The notes under the pieces: model-generated
What the model saw: the letters and a program-made list of their open reading frames with translations, nothing else
Told to the model about the DNA's origin: nothing
Database searches by the model: none
In this document: positions 16,106 through 25,441 of the stretch, piece by piece
Layout of the letters: each line of letters opens with the position of its first letter
How positions within the stretch are numbered: position 1 is the first letter of the stretch
Position numbers and translations under genes: made by a program
Source: RGIG1959 sp045604545
Lineage (GTDB): Bacteria > Bacillota > Clostridia > Oscillospirales > Acutalibacteraceae
Direction of reading: 5' to 3'
DNA length: 57,167 nucleotides
Assembly: GCA_045604545.1 (NCBI GenBank)
Contig: JAZUOG010000030.1
Span: 1-57,167, forward strand

Positions 16106-16744
16106 GTGAAAACAACGTTTTGGTTCTATATTGTTGTGGGATTTCTCACTATTGTTCCGCTGATTGCTTTTAACATCAACCGCGTTTTTGTGCGTAAAAA
16201 GCCTGATCCCATGAAAATCAACTGGGTTCGCGGTGTGGTGATTCTTCTGTTGTGCTCGTTCATTGCGTTTTTTTTGCGTTCTGCATACACAGCCACCTTG
16301 CATGAGCGCTATGAGGTGGCGCTGGAGCGTGCCGCAACCGCTCATGCGGAGCTGTTGCTCGGTAAACAAACCGAGTCGGAATTTGAGCAGTTTTTGAGAG
16401 AAAACGGCACGGAGAATATCATCAACTCCTTAGAAACGTTGTCTTTCGATGAGCGTTCGACGGGGGATGAAGTAAGTTTCCAGTTGAGTATGCAATGTGT
16501 TCCTAAATATTGGGAAGGTAAGGAAGGCTTTGAGCAGGTGCCTGTTCTGGACGCGGAAAATCCGGTTTACCTGATGTATTTGCTTGAATATAACGGTCAG
16601 CAGAGTTATTATGCCATGCGTCTTGTCAACACGGAGGAAGATGGTTGGTTGTACGACTGGTTCGGTGAAGCGTCTGAAGAACAGCAAAAGACGATTAAAA
16701 TGCCCACCAAAAAGAACGGCAAGTGGTATTCTGTGTCTCGATAA
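16106..16744 (+). CDS. Unknown membrane protein, two N-terminal helices and soluble C-terminal domain
   Basis: 212 residues, GTG start 15 bases after the transporter ATPase stop with an AAAGGAGG site. Two hydrophobic helices (about 5-24 and 42-60) are joined by a short basic loop (VRKKPDPMKINW). A 150-residue hydrophilic domain follows, with an acidic helical stretch (about 66-100) and a beta-rich part (YLLEYNGQQSYYAMRL, WLYDWFG). I do not recognise the family. Its position suggests it is cotranscribed with the amino acid importer and the GDSL hydrolase, perhaps as an accessory, but nothing in the sequence proves a function. Confidence 0.8.
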   Translation: MKTTFWFYIVVGFLTIVPLIAFNINRVFVRKKPDPMKINWVRGVVILLLCSFIAFFLRSAYTATLHERYEVALERAATAHAELLLGKQTESEFEQFLRENGTENIINSLETLSFDERSTGDEVSFQLSMQCVPKYWEGKEGFEQVPVLDAENPVYLMYLLEYNGQQSYYAMRLVNTEEDGWLYDWFGEASEEQQKTIKMPTKKNGKWYSVSR

Positions 16745-16760
16745 AAAGGAGAACGTGTGT

Positions 16761-17387
16761 ATGAAAATCTTGTTTCAAGGCGACAGTATCACGGAATGGA
16801 ACCGCGACAAGGCCGATCCCGATGATCTCGGATGCGGCTATGTGGCGGTGGCATCGAAGCGGATTGCCGAAGTGTTTCCCGAAGTCGACTTCACCTTTGT
16901 CAACCGCGGTGTCAGCGGCGACCGCACTCGCGAATTGCTTGCACGCTGGCAGGAGGATACCATTGCTGTTCAACCCGATATCATGACATTGATGATCGGT
17001 GTCAACGATACATGGCGCCGTTATGACAATAACGACCCCATGACGGCAGAGGAATATGAATCCAATCTTCGTCAGCTTCTTGACGACTTCAAAGCACATA
17101 CGAACGCGAAACTTCTCATGATCGAGCCCTTTACCGTTCATGAAGACACGGACTTGTGGCGCGAGGATTTATACTTGAAGATCAACGCTTATCGTCGCGT
17201 GGCGAAAGAGTATGCAGACGCCTATCTGCCGATGGACGGTCTGATTGCTATGATGTGTGTAGAAAAGGAACCGTCGCACTGGTCGATGGACGGCATTCAT
17301 CTGGCACAGCCCGGTATCGATCGTATGGGTGAATATGTCGCCAAAGCTGTCGCACCGCTGATTGAGAGTGTGTTATGTACAAAATAA
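16761..17387 (+). CDS. SGNH/GDSL-family hydrolase
   Basis: 208-residue cytoplasmic esterase/lipase-type enzyme. Block I is FQGDSITEW (nucleophile S9), block II is the glycine in NRGVSGDRT, block III is GVNDTWRR (oxyanion asparagine), and block V is MDGIHLAQPG with the catalytic Asp-x-x-His. It resembles the bacterial GDSL lipase/acylhydrolase group that includes rhamnogalacturonan acetylesterase and TesA relatives. There is no secretion signal. The ATG follows AAAAAGGAG at about 16743. It overlaps rlmH by 13 bases. The substrate, perhaps an acetylated sugar or lipid ester, is unknown. Confidence 0.88.
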   Translation: MKILFQGDSITEWNRDKADPDDLGCGYVAVASKRIAEVFPEVDFTFVNRGVSGDRTRELLARWQEDTIAVQPDIMTLMIGVNDTWRRYDNNDPMTAEEYESNLRQLLDDFKAHTNAKLLMIEPFTVHEDTDLWREDLYLKINAYRRVAKEYADAYLPMDGLIAMMCVEKEPSHWSMDGIHLAQPGIDRMGEYVAKAVAPLIESVLCTK

Positions 17388-17857
17388 CCGTTTTATGCGT
17401 TGGTAATCTCAAGGAATCTTACTGGCGCGAGGCGGTGGCGGAGTATCAGAAGCGACTTCGTCCGTTTTGTCGTTTCGCTGTCACAGAGGTTGCCGAGGAG
17501 CGTATCCCCGACAAACCGTCTCCCGCTCAGATCAAAGCGGTGATCGATGCGGAAGGGGAGAAGCTTCTTGCCAAATTGGATACGGGAACGTTTCCGATCG
17601 CCCTGTGTATCGAAGGCAAAGAACACTCCTCCGAACAGCTTGCCGCGACTTTTGAACGTCTTGCTGTGACGGGTGATGCCGATGTCACACTCATCATCGG
17701 CGGATCGTGGGGACTTTCCGAAGCGGTCAAGTCCCGTGCCCGTCTGAAGCTGTCGATGTCCCCGATGACATTTCCGCATCAGCTTGCCCGCGTGATGCTG
17801 TGTGAGCAGATTTATCGCGCGATGCAGATCCTTTCCGGCGGACAATATCATAAGTAA
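17375..17857 (+). CDS. rlmH: 23S rRNA (pseudouridine1915-N3)-methyltransferase RlmH
   Basis: 160-residue SPOUT-class methyltransferase that methylates pseudouridine 1915 in helix 69 of assembled 70S ribosomes. The C-terminal SAM-binding knot is recognisable as TLIIGGSWGLSEAVKSRA and LSMSPMTFPHQLARVMLCEQ, and the protein ends in ILSGGQYHK, the family's invariant tail. The length is the usual one (155-160). The start overlaps the GDSL hydrolase gene, so translation is probably coupled. Confidence 0.96.
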   Translation: MYKITVLCVGNLKESYWREAVAEYQKRLRPFCRFAVTEVAEERIPDKPSPAQIKAVIDAEGEKLLAKLDTGTFPIALCIEGKEHSSEQLAATFERLAVTGDADVTLIIGGSWGLSEAVKSRARLKLSMSPMTFPHQLARVMLCEQIYRAMQILSGGQYHK

Positions 17858-17860
17858 CGC

Positions 17861-17900
17861 AAACCGACCCGATGATTTGGGTCGGTTTTGTTGATTTTAT
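17861..17900 (+). terminator. Terminator after rlmH
   Basis: 10-bp stem AAACCGACCC (17861-17870) with GGGTCGGTTT (17879-17888), followed by TGTTGATTTT. It ends the transporter-to-rlmH transcription unit. Confidence 0.9.
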
Positions 17901-17945
17901 ATGGTTTTTCCCGCCGCAGATTTACAAAATATTCGCAAATATACA

Positions 17946-17974
17946 TTGCAATGTGCGTGATGTTTTGTTATAAT
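17946..17974 (+). promoter_or_regulatory. SigA-type promoter of the miaB operon
   Basis: TTGCAA (17946-17951), 17-base spacer, TATAAT (17969-17974). ATACTAT-AG-ATAGTAT (17973-17988), a perfect 7-bp inverted repeat, overlaps the -10 and the expected transcription start and could be an operator. Confidence 0.85.
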
Positions 17975-18014
17975 ACTATAGATAGTATGTTATAGAGGGG
18001 AAGACTGCACATAT

Positions 18015-19430
18015 ATGTCTCACACACGTGTGATTTCCGCCGAAGAAATCGCGGCACAACAGCCGTTTTCACGGCGTATACGGGACTATTATGAACAACT
18101 GATGCCCGATCGTTTACCGCTTGCGCATGTGCGCACCTACGGCTGTCAGCAAAATGTCAGCGACTCGGAACACATCAAAGGTATGCTCGCACAAATGGGC
18201 TTTGGATTTACCGAATCTGCAGATGAAGCGGATTTGATACTGTTTAACACCTGTGCCGTTCGCGAACACGCAGAGGATCGCGTATTCGGTAATGTTGGCG
18301 CACTCAAAAACCTCAAACGTCACAAGCCGCATCTGATGATCGTGCTGTGCGGATGTATGGTTCAACAGGAGCATATTGCGCAGAAGTTTTATAAAAGCTA
18401 CCCGTTTGTAAATTTGATTTTCGGTACTCATGTGCTGTATCGGTTTCCGGAACTGCTTTGCGGTGTGATCGATGAACACAAACGCCGCGTGGAGATCCCG
18501 TCGGTTGACGGCGTGATTGCCGAAGGTATCCCTGTTCATCGCGACGGCACCTTCAAGGCGTGGTTGCCCATTATGAACGGTTGCAACAACTTCTGCACCT
18601 ATTGTATTGTGCCGTATGTCCGCGGAAGAGAACGCTCGCGTCACCCCGATGACGTGATTGCCGAAGCCAAAGAGCTTGTTGCCGCAGGCTATAAAGAGAT
18701 CACGCTTCTCGGACAGAATGTTAATTCCTACGGCAAGGGAGAGGCGCACGGCGTGGACTTTCCCGAACTTCTTCGTCGTATCAATGCGATCGAAGGCGAT
18801 TTTTTGATCCGCTTTATGACATCACATCCCCGTGATGCATCGAAGGAATTGTTCGATACGATCGCCGCGTGCGAAAAAGTTTCCCGCCATTTTCACCTTC
18901 CGTTCCAATCGGGAAGCTCGCGTGTTCTCAAAGCCATGAACCGTCATTATGATCGGGAGCAATATCTGGATTTGATCCGCTACGCCCGTAAGGTGATTCC
19001 CGACATCTCGTTCACAAGCGATGTTATCGTCGGCTTCCCCGGTGAAACACGGGAAGATTTTGAACAGACGCTGTCACTGATCGAAGAAGTTGGCTTTGTG
19101 TCCCTTTTCACCTTTATTTTCTCACCGCGAGAGGGAACTCCCGCCGCTTCGATGCCCGATCCCATCAGTGCCGAAGAAAAGGTACAGTGGTTTCAGGAGA
19201 TGACCGCTTTGCAGGAATCGCTGTCAGCCAAACGCACCGCGTCGATGGTCGGCAAGCAGTTCAAAGCTCTCATCGAAACGCAGGCAGGCTCTTTTTTGGA
19301 GGCGCGCCTGCCTGACAACATTATTGTTCGTGTACAAGGAGACGAATCGCTTATCGGTCGTCACGCAGTGGTGGAGATCACCGAAGCGAAAAGCTGGATC
19401 CTTGTCGGAAATATTATCAACGTATTATAA
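18015..19430 (+). CDS. miaB: tRNA-2-methylthio-N6-dimethylallyladenosine synthase MiaB
   Basis: 471-residue radical-SAM methylthiotransferase that adds a methylthio group to i6A37 of tRNAs reading UNN codons. The UPF0004 domain (about 32-150) carries three cluster cysteines in YGCQQNVSD, FNTCAVREHA and LCGCMVQQ. The radical-SAM triad lies in GCNNFCTYCIVPYVRGRERS. A C-terminal TRAM domain follows (about 405-468). It is the first gene of an operon that also holds miaA, which makes its i6A substrate. Confidence 0.96.
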   Translation: MSHTRVISAEEIAAQQPFSRRIRDYYEQLMPDRLPLAHVRTYGCQQNVSDSEHIKGMLAQMGFGFTESADEADLILFNTCAVREHAEDRVFGNVGALKNLKRHKPHLMIVLCGCMVQQEHIAQKFYKSYPFVNLIFGTHVLYRFPELLCGVIDEHKRRVEIPSVDGVIAEGIPVHRDGTFKAWLPIMNGCNNFCTYCIVPYVRGRERSRHPDDVIAEAKELVAAGYKEITLLGQNVNSYGKGEAHGVDFPELLRRINAIEGDFLIRFMTSHPRDASKELFDTIAACEKVSRHFHLPFQSGSSRVLKAMNRHYDREQYLDLIRYARKVIPDISFTSDVIVGFPGETREDFEQTLSLIEEVGFVSLFTFIFSPREGTPAASMPDPISAEEKVQWFQEMTALQESLSAKRTASMVGKQFKALIETQAGSFLEARLPDNIIVRVQGDESLIGRHAVVEITEAKSWILVGNIINVL

Positions 19431-19453
19431 TTTTCATTTCAAAGGAGATTTTT

Positions 19454-19864
19454 ATGATGGACGTTTTACTGGAAATGGCAAAAGATATGGGCGAAGCTCT
19501 TCAGCAGGATCCCCGTTATGTGGCTCTTCAGATGGCTCAGGCAAAAGCCGATGAGGATCAGGAACTGCAGAATCTGATCGGGGAATTCAACCTGAAGCGC
19601 ATGGCTCTTGCGTCGGAAGATGCGAAAGAAGACAAAGACGAAGCCAGACTTCGCCAGCTTGATGAAGAGCTTCGCGAGACGTATACCCGCGTGATGGCGA
19701 ACGAGAGCATGATCGCTTACAACACCGCTCGTCAGGAGATCGATGCCCTGCTGTCCAACGTCACCCGCATTCTGACGCTGTCTGCGCAGGGGGAGGATCC
19801 CCGCACTCTCGATGCAGAGCATTCCTGCGGCGGTAACTGCTCCGGTTGCAACGGTTGCCACTGA
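19454..19864 (+). CDS. ylbF: YlbF family regulator with cysteine-rich tail
   Basis: 136-residue, mostly helical and highly charged protein of the YlbF/YmcA family. In Bacillus, YlbF forms the Y-complex with YmcA and YaaT, which directs RNase Y maturation and influences sporulation and biofilm. The tail reads HSCGGNCSGCNGCH, four cysteines spaced C-x3-C-x2-C-x2-C, suggesting an iron-sulfur or metal site. Two tandem ATGs (19454, 19457) follow AAAGGAGA. It is in operon between miaB, an iron-sulfur enzyme, and mutS. The specific role here is inferred from the family. Confidence 0.82.
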   Translation: MMDVLLEMAKDMGEALQQDPRYVALQMAQAKADEDQELQNLIGEFNLKRMALASEDAKEDKDEARLRQLDEELRETYTRVMANESMIAYNTARQEIDALLSNVTRILTLSAQGEDPRTLDAEHSCGGNCSGCNGCH

Positions 19865-19906
19865 TTGTATTTTCGATAAAATTGAGGAGAAAGGACGTGA
19901 ACGGCA

Positions 19907-22528
19907 TTGGGTGAGATGACTCCCATGATGAAACAGTATCTGGAGATTAAAAGCCGGAATTCCGATGCCATCCTCTTTTTCCGTCTCGGCGATTTTTATG
20001 AGATGTTCTTTGATGATGCCAAGCTGGTGTCGCAGGAACTGGAACTGGTGTTAACAGGCAGGGATTGCGGTATGGAAGAACGCGCCCCTATGTGCGGCAT
20101 TCCGTTTCACAGCTGTGAATCGTATATCGCCCGTTTGGTTGCCAACGGTCATAAGATCGCGATTTGTGAACAAACAGAGGATCCTGCGCTTGCCAAAGGT
20201 CTTGTCAAACGTGACGTTATTCGCGTGATCACCCCCGGCACTGTCATTGAAAGCAGTATGCTGGACGAAGGAAAAAACAATTATCTGTGTGTGATCTGTC
20301 GCTCACAAACAGCGGTTGGTCTTTGCTTTGCCGATTGTTCGACGGGCGAGCTTCACGCCACTTTGCTGGACGGCGATGATCTGAGTACCAGAATTTCCAA
20401 TGAGCTCGGTCGTTTCCGCCCGAGCGAAATCATCGTCAACGCGGCGTGTGCAGCGGACAGTGATGTTATGGAGTTTTCCAAAACGCGTCTATCGGTTGTT
20501 CCGCAGGTGTTCTCTGACGATCATTTTTCCGTGGAGACCTCGACGCAAATCGTGTTTGAGCAATACCGCGTACAGAGTCTTGATGACTTGGGACTTTCTC
20601 AGTCTCATGAGACGGTGTCGGCCATCGGTTGCTTGCTCACCTATATCCGTGACACGCAAATGACGGGACTTGAGCGTTTCCGTCGTCCGGAAGTGTATTC
20701 CGATGCGCAGTATATGCAGCTTGATCTGACGGCTCGTCGTAACCTCGAGCTTCTGGAAACGATGCGCAACAAAGATAAGCGCGGTTCGCTTCTCGGTGTA
20801 CTCGACAAGACGCGTACGGCAATGGGCAAGCGTCTGATCCGCACATGGATCGAACGCCCGCTGATCAATCCGGTGCCGATTTCCCGTCGTCATAACGCTG
20901 TTGATGAATTGGTGCATAACACCGTTGTTCGTTCCGAACTTCGTGAAGCGTTATCGTCGATTTATGATCTGGAGCGTATTATGACGCGCGTGGTTTACGG
21001 CAGTGTCAATGCCAAAGAACTGCGCACGCTCGCTCAGACGATCACCTATTTGCAACCGATCAAGCACTATCTTTCCCAAACCGCATCGGATATGCTTGGT
21101 GACATCGATCGTTCAATCGACACGCTTGAAGATGTCCGCGATCTGATCGACCGCGCCATCGTCGATGAACCGCCGTTCAGTGTGCGCGAGGGCGGCATGA
21201 TCCGTGAAGGGTATAACGCCGAGATTGATGAGCTGAATTTCGAAATGAAAAACGGCAAAGGCTTTATTGCGCGTGTGGAAGCGGAAGAAAAAGAGAAAAC
21301 CGGCATCAAGAATTTGAAGGTCGGTTACAATCGTGTGTTCGGCTATTATATTGAGGTGACAAAGTCCTATCAGCACCTCGTCCCCGAACACTATATCCGC
21401 AAGCAGACGCTTGCCAATGCCGAACGATATATCACACAGGAACTCAAGGAACTCGAAGCACGTGTTCTCGGGGCAAAAGATCGTGTCGTGGCACTGGAAT
21501 ACCAGTTGTTCACGGAAGTCCGTCAATTCGTGGCAGAACAGCTTCATCGCATTCAGATGACGGCACAAGCGATCGCGCGACTGGACGTTCTTTGTTCGTT
21601 TGCTCATGTGGCGGTCAAGCATCAGTATTCTCGCCCCATTGTGGACATGAGCAACACGATCGATATCAAAAACGGCCGTCACCCGGTTGTGGAGTTCTTG
21701 CAGGACGCACCGTTTGTACCGAATGACACATTGCTTGATCAAAACGAAAATCGTGTGGCGGTCATTACCGGTCCCAACATGGCCGGTAAATCCACCTACA
21801 TGAGACAAACAGCACTCATTGTGCTGATGGCACAAATCGGTTGCTTTGTCCCTGCCGAAACGGCAACGATCGGTGTTGTCGATCGTATTTTCACCCGTGT
21901 CGGTGCTTCTGACGATCTTGCTTCGGGACAATCCACCTTTATGCTGGAAATGAGCGAGGTGGCATCGATTCTTCGCAATGCCACAGCCAAAAGCCTCATT
22001 GTGTTCGATGAGATCGGTCGCGGTACATCGACGTTCGATGGCATGAGCATTGCGCGCGCCGTTCTGGAATATGTCGTTGATAAAAAGAAGATTGGTGCCA
22101 AGACCCTGTTTGCGACGCACTACCATGAACTGACGGTCATGGAAGACGAATTGCAGGGTGTTAAAAACTACAATATCGCCGTCAAAAAACGCGGCGATGA
22201 TATTACATTCCTTCGTCGCATCGTCCGCGGACCTGCCGATGACAGCTACGGCATTGAAGTCGCAAAGCTTGCCGGCATTCCCGAAGCGGTTGTGGTGCGC
22301 GCAAAGGAGATTCTCAAGTCACTCGATGACGGAGAAACGCAGATGATGCCCCGACATACGGCCGAACGATTTGATAACCCGTTTGATGCGGGTGGACAGA
22401 TGTCGCTTTTGCCGATGGCGGAAAACAGCATTGTTGACCGGTTGTCTTCCATTGATGTGAACACACTCACGCCCATTGAAGCGCTTCAGACGCTTTATGA
22501 GCTTGTGAAAGAAGCAAAATCCATGTAA
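19907..22528 (+). CDS. mutS: DNA mismatch repair protein MutS
   Basis: 873-residue mismatch-recognition ATPase. The N-terminal domain has the Phe-x-Glu wedge in FFRLGDFYEMFFDDA (residues 25-39). The ATPase has Walker A GPNMAGKST (about 621-629), Walker B LIVFDEIGRGTSTFDG (about 698-713) and TLFATHYHELT. The probable start is TTG at 19907; an in-frame ATG at 19916 would remove three residues. The gene is a canonical, full-length MutS1, immediately followed by mutL. Confidence 0.96.
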   Translation: MGEMTPMMKQYLEIKSRNSDAILFFRLGDFYEMFFDDAKLVSQELELVLTGRDCGMEERAPMCGIPFHSCESYIARLVANGHKIAICEQTEDPALAKGLVKRDVIRVITPGTVIESSMLDEGKNNYLCVICRSQTAVGLCFADCSTGELHATLLDGDDLSTRISNELGRFRPSEIIVNAACAADSDVMEFSKTRLSVVPQVFSDDHFSVETSTQIVFEQYRVQSLDDLGLSQSHETVSAIGCLLTYIRDTQMTGLERFRRPEVYSDAQYMQLDLTARRNLELLETMRNKDKRGSLLGVLDKTRTAMGKRLIRTWIERPLINPVPISRRHNAVDELVHNTVVRSELREALSSIYDLERIMTRVVYGSVNAKELRTLAQTITYLQPIKHYLSQTASDMLGDIDRSIDTLEDVRDLIDRAIVDEPPFSVREGGMIREGYNAEIDELNFEMKNGKGFIARVEAEEKEKTGIKNLKVGYNRVFGYYIEVTKSYQHLVPEHYIRKQTLANAERYITQELKELEARVLGAKDRVVALEYQLFTEVRQFVAEQLHRIQMTAQAIARLDVLCSFAHVAVKHQYSRPIVDMSNTIDIKNGRHPVVEFLQDAPFVPNDTLLDQNENRVAVITGPNMAGKSTYMRQTALIVLMAQIGCFVPAETATIGVVDRIFTRVGASDDLASGQSTFMLEMSEVASILRNATAKSLIVFDEIGRGTSTFDGMSIARAVLEYVVDKKKIGAKTLFATHYHELTVMEDELQGVKNYNIAVKKRGDDITFLRRIVRGPADDSYGIEVAKLAGIPEAVVVRAKEILKSLDDGETQMMPRHTAERFDNPFDAGGQMSLLPMAENSIVDRLSSIDVNTLTPIEALQTLYELVKEAKSM

Positions 22529-22549
22529 AAAAACAAGGAGGTGGTCGTT

Positions 22550-24460
22550 TTGGCAAAAATCAACGTTCTTGATAAACATACCGCCGAGCTGATTGCCGCG
22601 GGAGAGGTCGTCGAACGACCGTCTTCGGTAATTAAAGAACTGGTCGAAAACAGTATGGATGCCGGCGCGACTTCGATCACCGTTGAAATCAAAAACGGCG
22701 GCGTGACGTACATGAGTGTTACCGATAACGGAGAAGGTATCGATCGTTCGGATGTACCGATTGCGTTTTTGCGTCATGCGACCAGCAAAGTGAAAGAAGC
22801 GGCGGATCTTGATGCGATATCCACGCTCGGCTTTCGCGGCGAAGCGCTTGCTTCCATTGCGGCCGTCTCGCGCGTCGAACTGATCACTCGGCGTGAAGAA
22901 GATCTTGCGGGAACGCATTTTGTGATCGAGGGCGGCGATGAGGGAGAACTGTCGGATGTCGGCTGTCCCAAGGGAACGACCATTGTCGTGAGGGATTTGT
23001 TCTACAATATTCCCGCCCGCATGAAATTTCTCAAAAAAGATGTCAGCGAAGGAAATGCTGTCGCGGCGGTGATGGACCGATTGGCGCTGTCTCACCCCGA
23101 AGTAGCTTTTCGTTTTGTCAGAGACGGCAAGGAGGAAATGCAAACCGTCGGTGACGGTGATTTGCATGGGTGTATTTATGCCGTTCTCGGCAGAGAATTT
23201 GCCAAAAACCTTCTTCCCGTTGATTATTCTCTCGGCGGGGTGAAGGTGACGGGCTTTGTGAATACGCCGTCGTCACCGCGTCCGAACCGTACCATGCAAC
23301 ATTTCTTCGTCAACAAACGCTATGTCAAGACAAAAACCGCCATGGCCGCTCTTGAACAAGCCTTCAAAGGCAGTATCATGGGCGGCAAGTTTCCGGCGTG
23401 CGTGTTGTTTGTTGACCTTCCTGCCGAAACGGTGGATGCCAATGTCCATCCCGCCAAAGTGGAGATCCGCTTTATCGATGAACGCCCGGTTTTCAGCGCG
23501 GTATACCATGCGGTGAAAACAACGCTCGAAACCGCGTCGCGTCCGAAAACCGCCGCGTTTTCTATTCCGAAACCGCCGGCTACTACACCGGTTGTCGGTT
23601 CACAAATGAAGCTCGACTTCAGCAAACCGATTGCGCCGGCGGCGATTCCGCAAACGCCTGCGCCTTCTGTACAGAAGACCTCGCGTCCGACGATTTCTGC
23701 TCCGGATATCGTCCGATTGTCGGAACTGTATGCGGGTGATGAACGCCCGAAAGCGACGGTTCATGACATTGTCGATGAGCCGGCAGAAGAATCCGTCAAC
23801 GTTTCTCAAAAGGCGGACAAACCGGTGGAGACGCCTTCGGCAACGGAAACGTCGCCCGAAGACGTGCGCGTTGTTGAAGAGGAGAAACTCTTGCCTGAGG
23901 TTCGCTATATCGGCGAGCTTTTCAAAACCTATATTCTTGCCGAAATGGACAATACGTTGTATGTGATTGATAAGCATGCCGCTCACGAGCGTCTGCTTTA
24001 CGATCAGCTGGTGTCTTCTTCACATAACGACTCTCAGCAACTGCTTGTGCCGCTTACGGTGTCGCTCAGCGCCGATGAATACGACGCACTCATGACACAC
24101 AAAGATGAGCTGACGCAAGTGGGCTTTGATGCCGAGGAGTTTGGCGGCAAGGAGATCCTGATCCGCGCCGTACCGATGCTTCTCAGCGGGTGCGACATTG
24201 AACAGACGCTTCGTGAGATCGCCGGCGGTTTTGTTGACGGCGCGAGCACGGTTCGTTCGTCCGCCATTGACTGGATTTATCATTCGACAGCTTGTCGTGC
24301 CGCTGTCAAGGCAGGTAACCTCAATTCGGCTTATGAGCTTGAGGCGTTTGCCAAACGGGTGCTGCATAACCACGATATACGTACCTGTCCGCACGGTCGT
24401 CCCGTTTGTTTTGCCATGACCAGAGCGCAGATCGAAAAGCAGTTCGGTCGTATTGTATAA
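22550..24460 (+). CDS. mutL: DNA mismatch repair endonuclease MutL
   Basis: 636-residue GHKL ATPase partner of MutS. N-terminal motifs are KELVENSMDAGA, VTDNGEGI and TLGFRGEALASI. A Pro/Thr-rich linker spans about 330-440. The C-terminal endonuclease motif is DKHAAHERLLYDQL, a version of DQHA-x2-E-x4-E in which the last acid is Asp. CPHGRPV, the second nuclease motif, is present. So this should be a nicking MutL, as expected in bacteria without MutH. I chose the TTG at 22550 (MAKINVLD, the usual start), six bases after AAGGAGGTGG; a GTG at 22541 lies inside the ribosome binding site. Confidence 0.95.
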   Translation: MAKINVLDKHTAELIAAGEVVERPSSVIKELVENSMDAGATSITVEIKNGGVTYMSVTDNGEGIDRSDVPIAFLRHATSKVKEAADLDAISTLGFRGEALASIAAVSRVELITRREEDLAGTHFVIEGGDEGELSDVGCPKGTTIVVRDLFYNIPARMKFLKKDVSEGNAVAAVMDRLALSHPEVAFRFVRDGKEEMQTVGDGDLHGCIYAVLGREFAKNLLPVDYSLGGVKVTGFVNTPSSPRPNRTMQHFFVNKRYVKTKTAMAALEQAFKGSIMGGKFPACVLFVDLPAETVDANVHPAKVEIRFIDERPVFSAVYHAVKTTLETASRPKTAAFSIPKPPATTPVVGSQMKLDFSKPIAPAAIPQTPAPSVQKTSRPTISAPDIVRLSELYAGDERPKATVHDIVDEPAEESVNVSQKADKPVETPSATETSPEDVRVVEEEKLLPEVRYIGELFKTYILAEMDNTLYVIDKHAAHERLLYDQLVSSSHNDSQQLLVPLTVSLSADEYDALMTHKDELTQVGFDAEEFGGKEILIRAVPMLLSGCDIEQTLREIAGGFVDGASTVRSSAIDWIYHSTACRAAVKAGNLNSAYELEAFAKRVLHNHDIRTCPHGRPVCFAMTRAQIEKQFGRIV

Positions 24461-24481
24461 CCATCGGAAGGAGGGTGTGTT

Positions 24482-25417
24482 GTGTCCGAAAAGAAACCGT
24501 TGTTCGTGATTGCCGGACCGACCGCCTCCGGAAAAACCGCCCTGTCAATTGCCATTGCCAAATGGCTGGACACAGAGGTGGTTTCTGCCGACTCGATGCA
24601 GGTCTACAAAGATATCAACATTGCCACAGCATGTCCTTCTTTACAGGAACGCGACGGAGTGGTACATCATCTTTTGGACTTTTTGCCGCTGACCGATGCC
24701 TACAGTGTGGCGCGCTATGCCGATGATGCAAGGCGGATCATCGAGAAGGTGCATGCCAACGGAAAAACGCCCGTGTTATGCGGCGGCACGGGACTGTATA
24801 TCGCCGCTGTAACGGATCATGTCTGCTATGAACAGCAGGACGATGAACAGGCGAGGGCGGTGCGTCGGCGTCTTCAGAACGAGCATCAGCTTCTCGGCGA
24901 CGAGGGTATGTGGCACAAATTGATGCAGGTTGACCCGTTACTTGCCGAAAAACTACATGTGCACGATCGCACCCGTGTGATTCGTGCGCTGGAGGTTTAT
25001 GAATTGACCGGTATTCCCATGTCGGAACAACAACGACGTCAAAAGGAACAACCGTCACCTTATGAAACCACGATGCTTGTGCTTGATTTTCACGATCGCG
25101 CCGTATTGTATGAGCGTATCGATCGTCGCGTCGATATCATGGTCGCGAACGGATTACTGGAAGAAACGGCGCGCGTGGTGAGAAAGGAATGTCCGACGGC
25201 GATGCAAGCCATCGGTTGCAAAGAACTGAAACCCTATTTTGATGCAGAGTGTTCGCTTTCCGCGGCACTGGAAAATATGAAACGTCGCTCCAGACAATAT
25301 GCCAAGAGGCAAATGTCCTGGTTCCGACGCATCGACTCGGCTCATCGACTGTATGTTGATGACTATTCTTCGCCGACAGAGTTGGTTGAGGCGGCGAAGA
25401 AGCTATTCAGCAAATAA
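24482..25417 (+). CDS. miaA: tRNA dimethylallyltransferase MiaA
   Basis: 311-residue enzyme that adds the dimethylallyl group to A37 of tRNAs, making the substrate of MiaB. The P-loop is GPTASGKTALSIAIAK (12-27). DSMQVYKDINIATA (about 38-51) is the tRNA and base-recognition loop, followed by HHLLDFLPLTDAYSV and GGTGLYI. The start is GTG after GGAAGGAGGG. It is the last recognisable member of the miaB-mutSL-miaA unit. In many Clostridia hfq follows miaA; here it does not. Confidence 0.95.
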   Translation: MSEKKPLFVIAGPTASGKTALSIAIAKWLDTEVVSADSMQVYKDINIATACPSLQERDGVVHHLLDFLPLTDAYSVARYADDARRIIEKVHANGKTPVLCGGTGLYIAAVTDHVCYEQQDDEQARAVRRRLQNEHQLLGDEGMWHKLMQVDPLLAEKLHVHDRTRVIRALEVYELTGIPMSEQQRRQKEQPSPYETTMLVLDFHDRAVLYERIDRRVDIMVANGLLEETARVVRKECPTAMQAIGCKELKPYFDAECSLSAALENMKRRSRQYAKRQMSWFRRIDSAHRLYVDDYSSPTELVEAAKKLFSK

Positions 25418-25441
25418 CATTGCTCGGAAAGGAGAGCGTAT

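Noticed and set aside
22541..22549. GTG at 22541 as the mutL start
   Set aside because: It lies within the ribosome binding site AAGGAGGTGG; TTG at 22550 gives the family's normal N-terminus.
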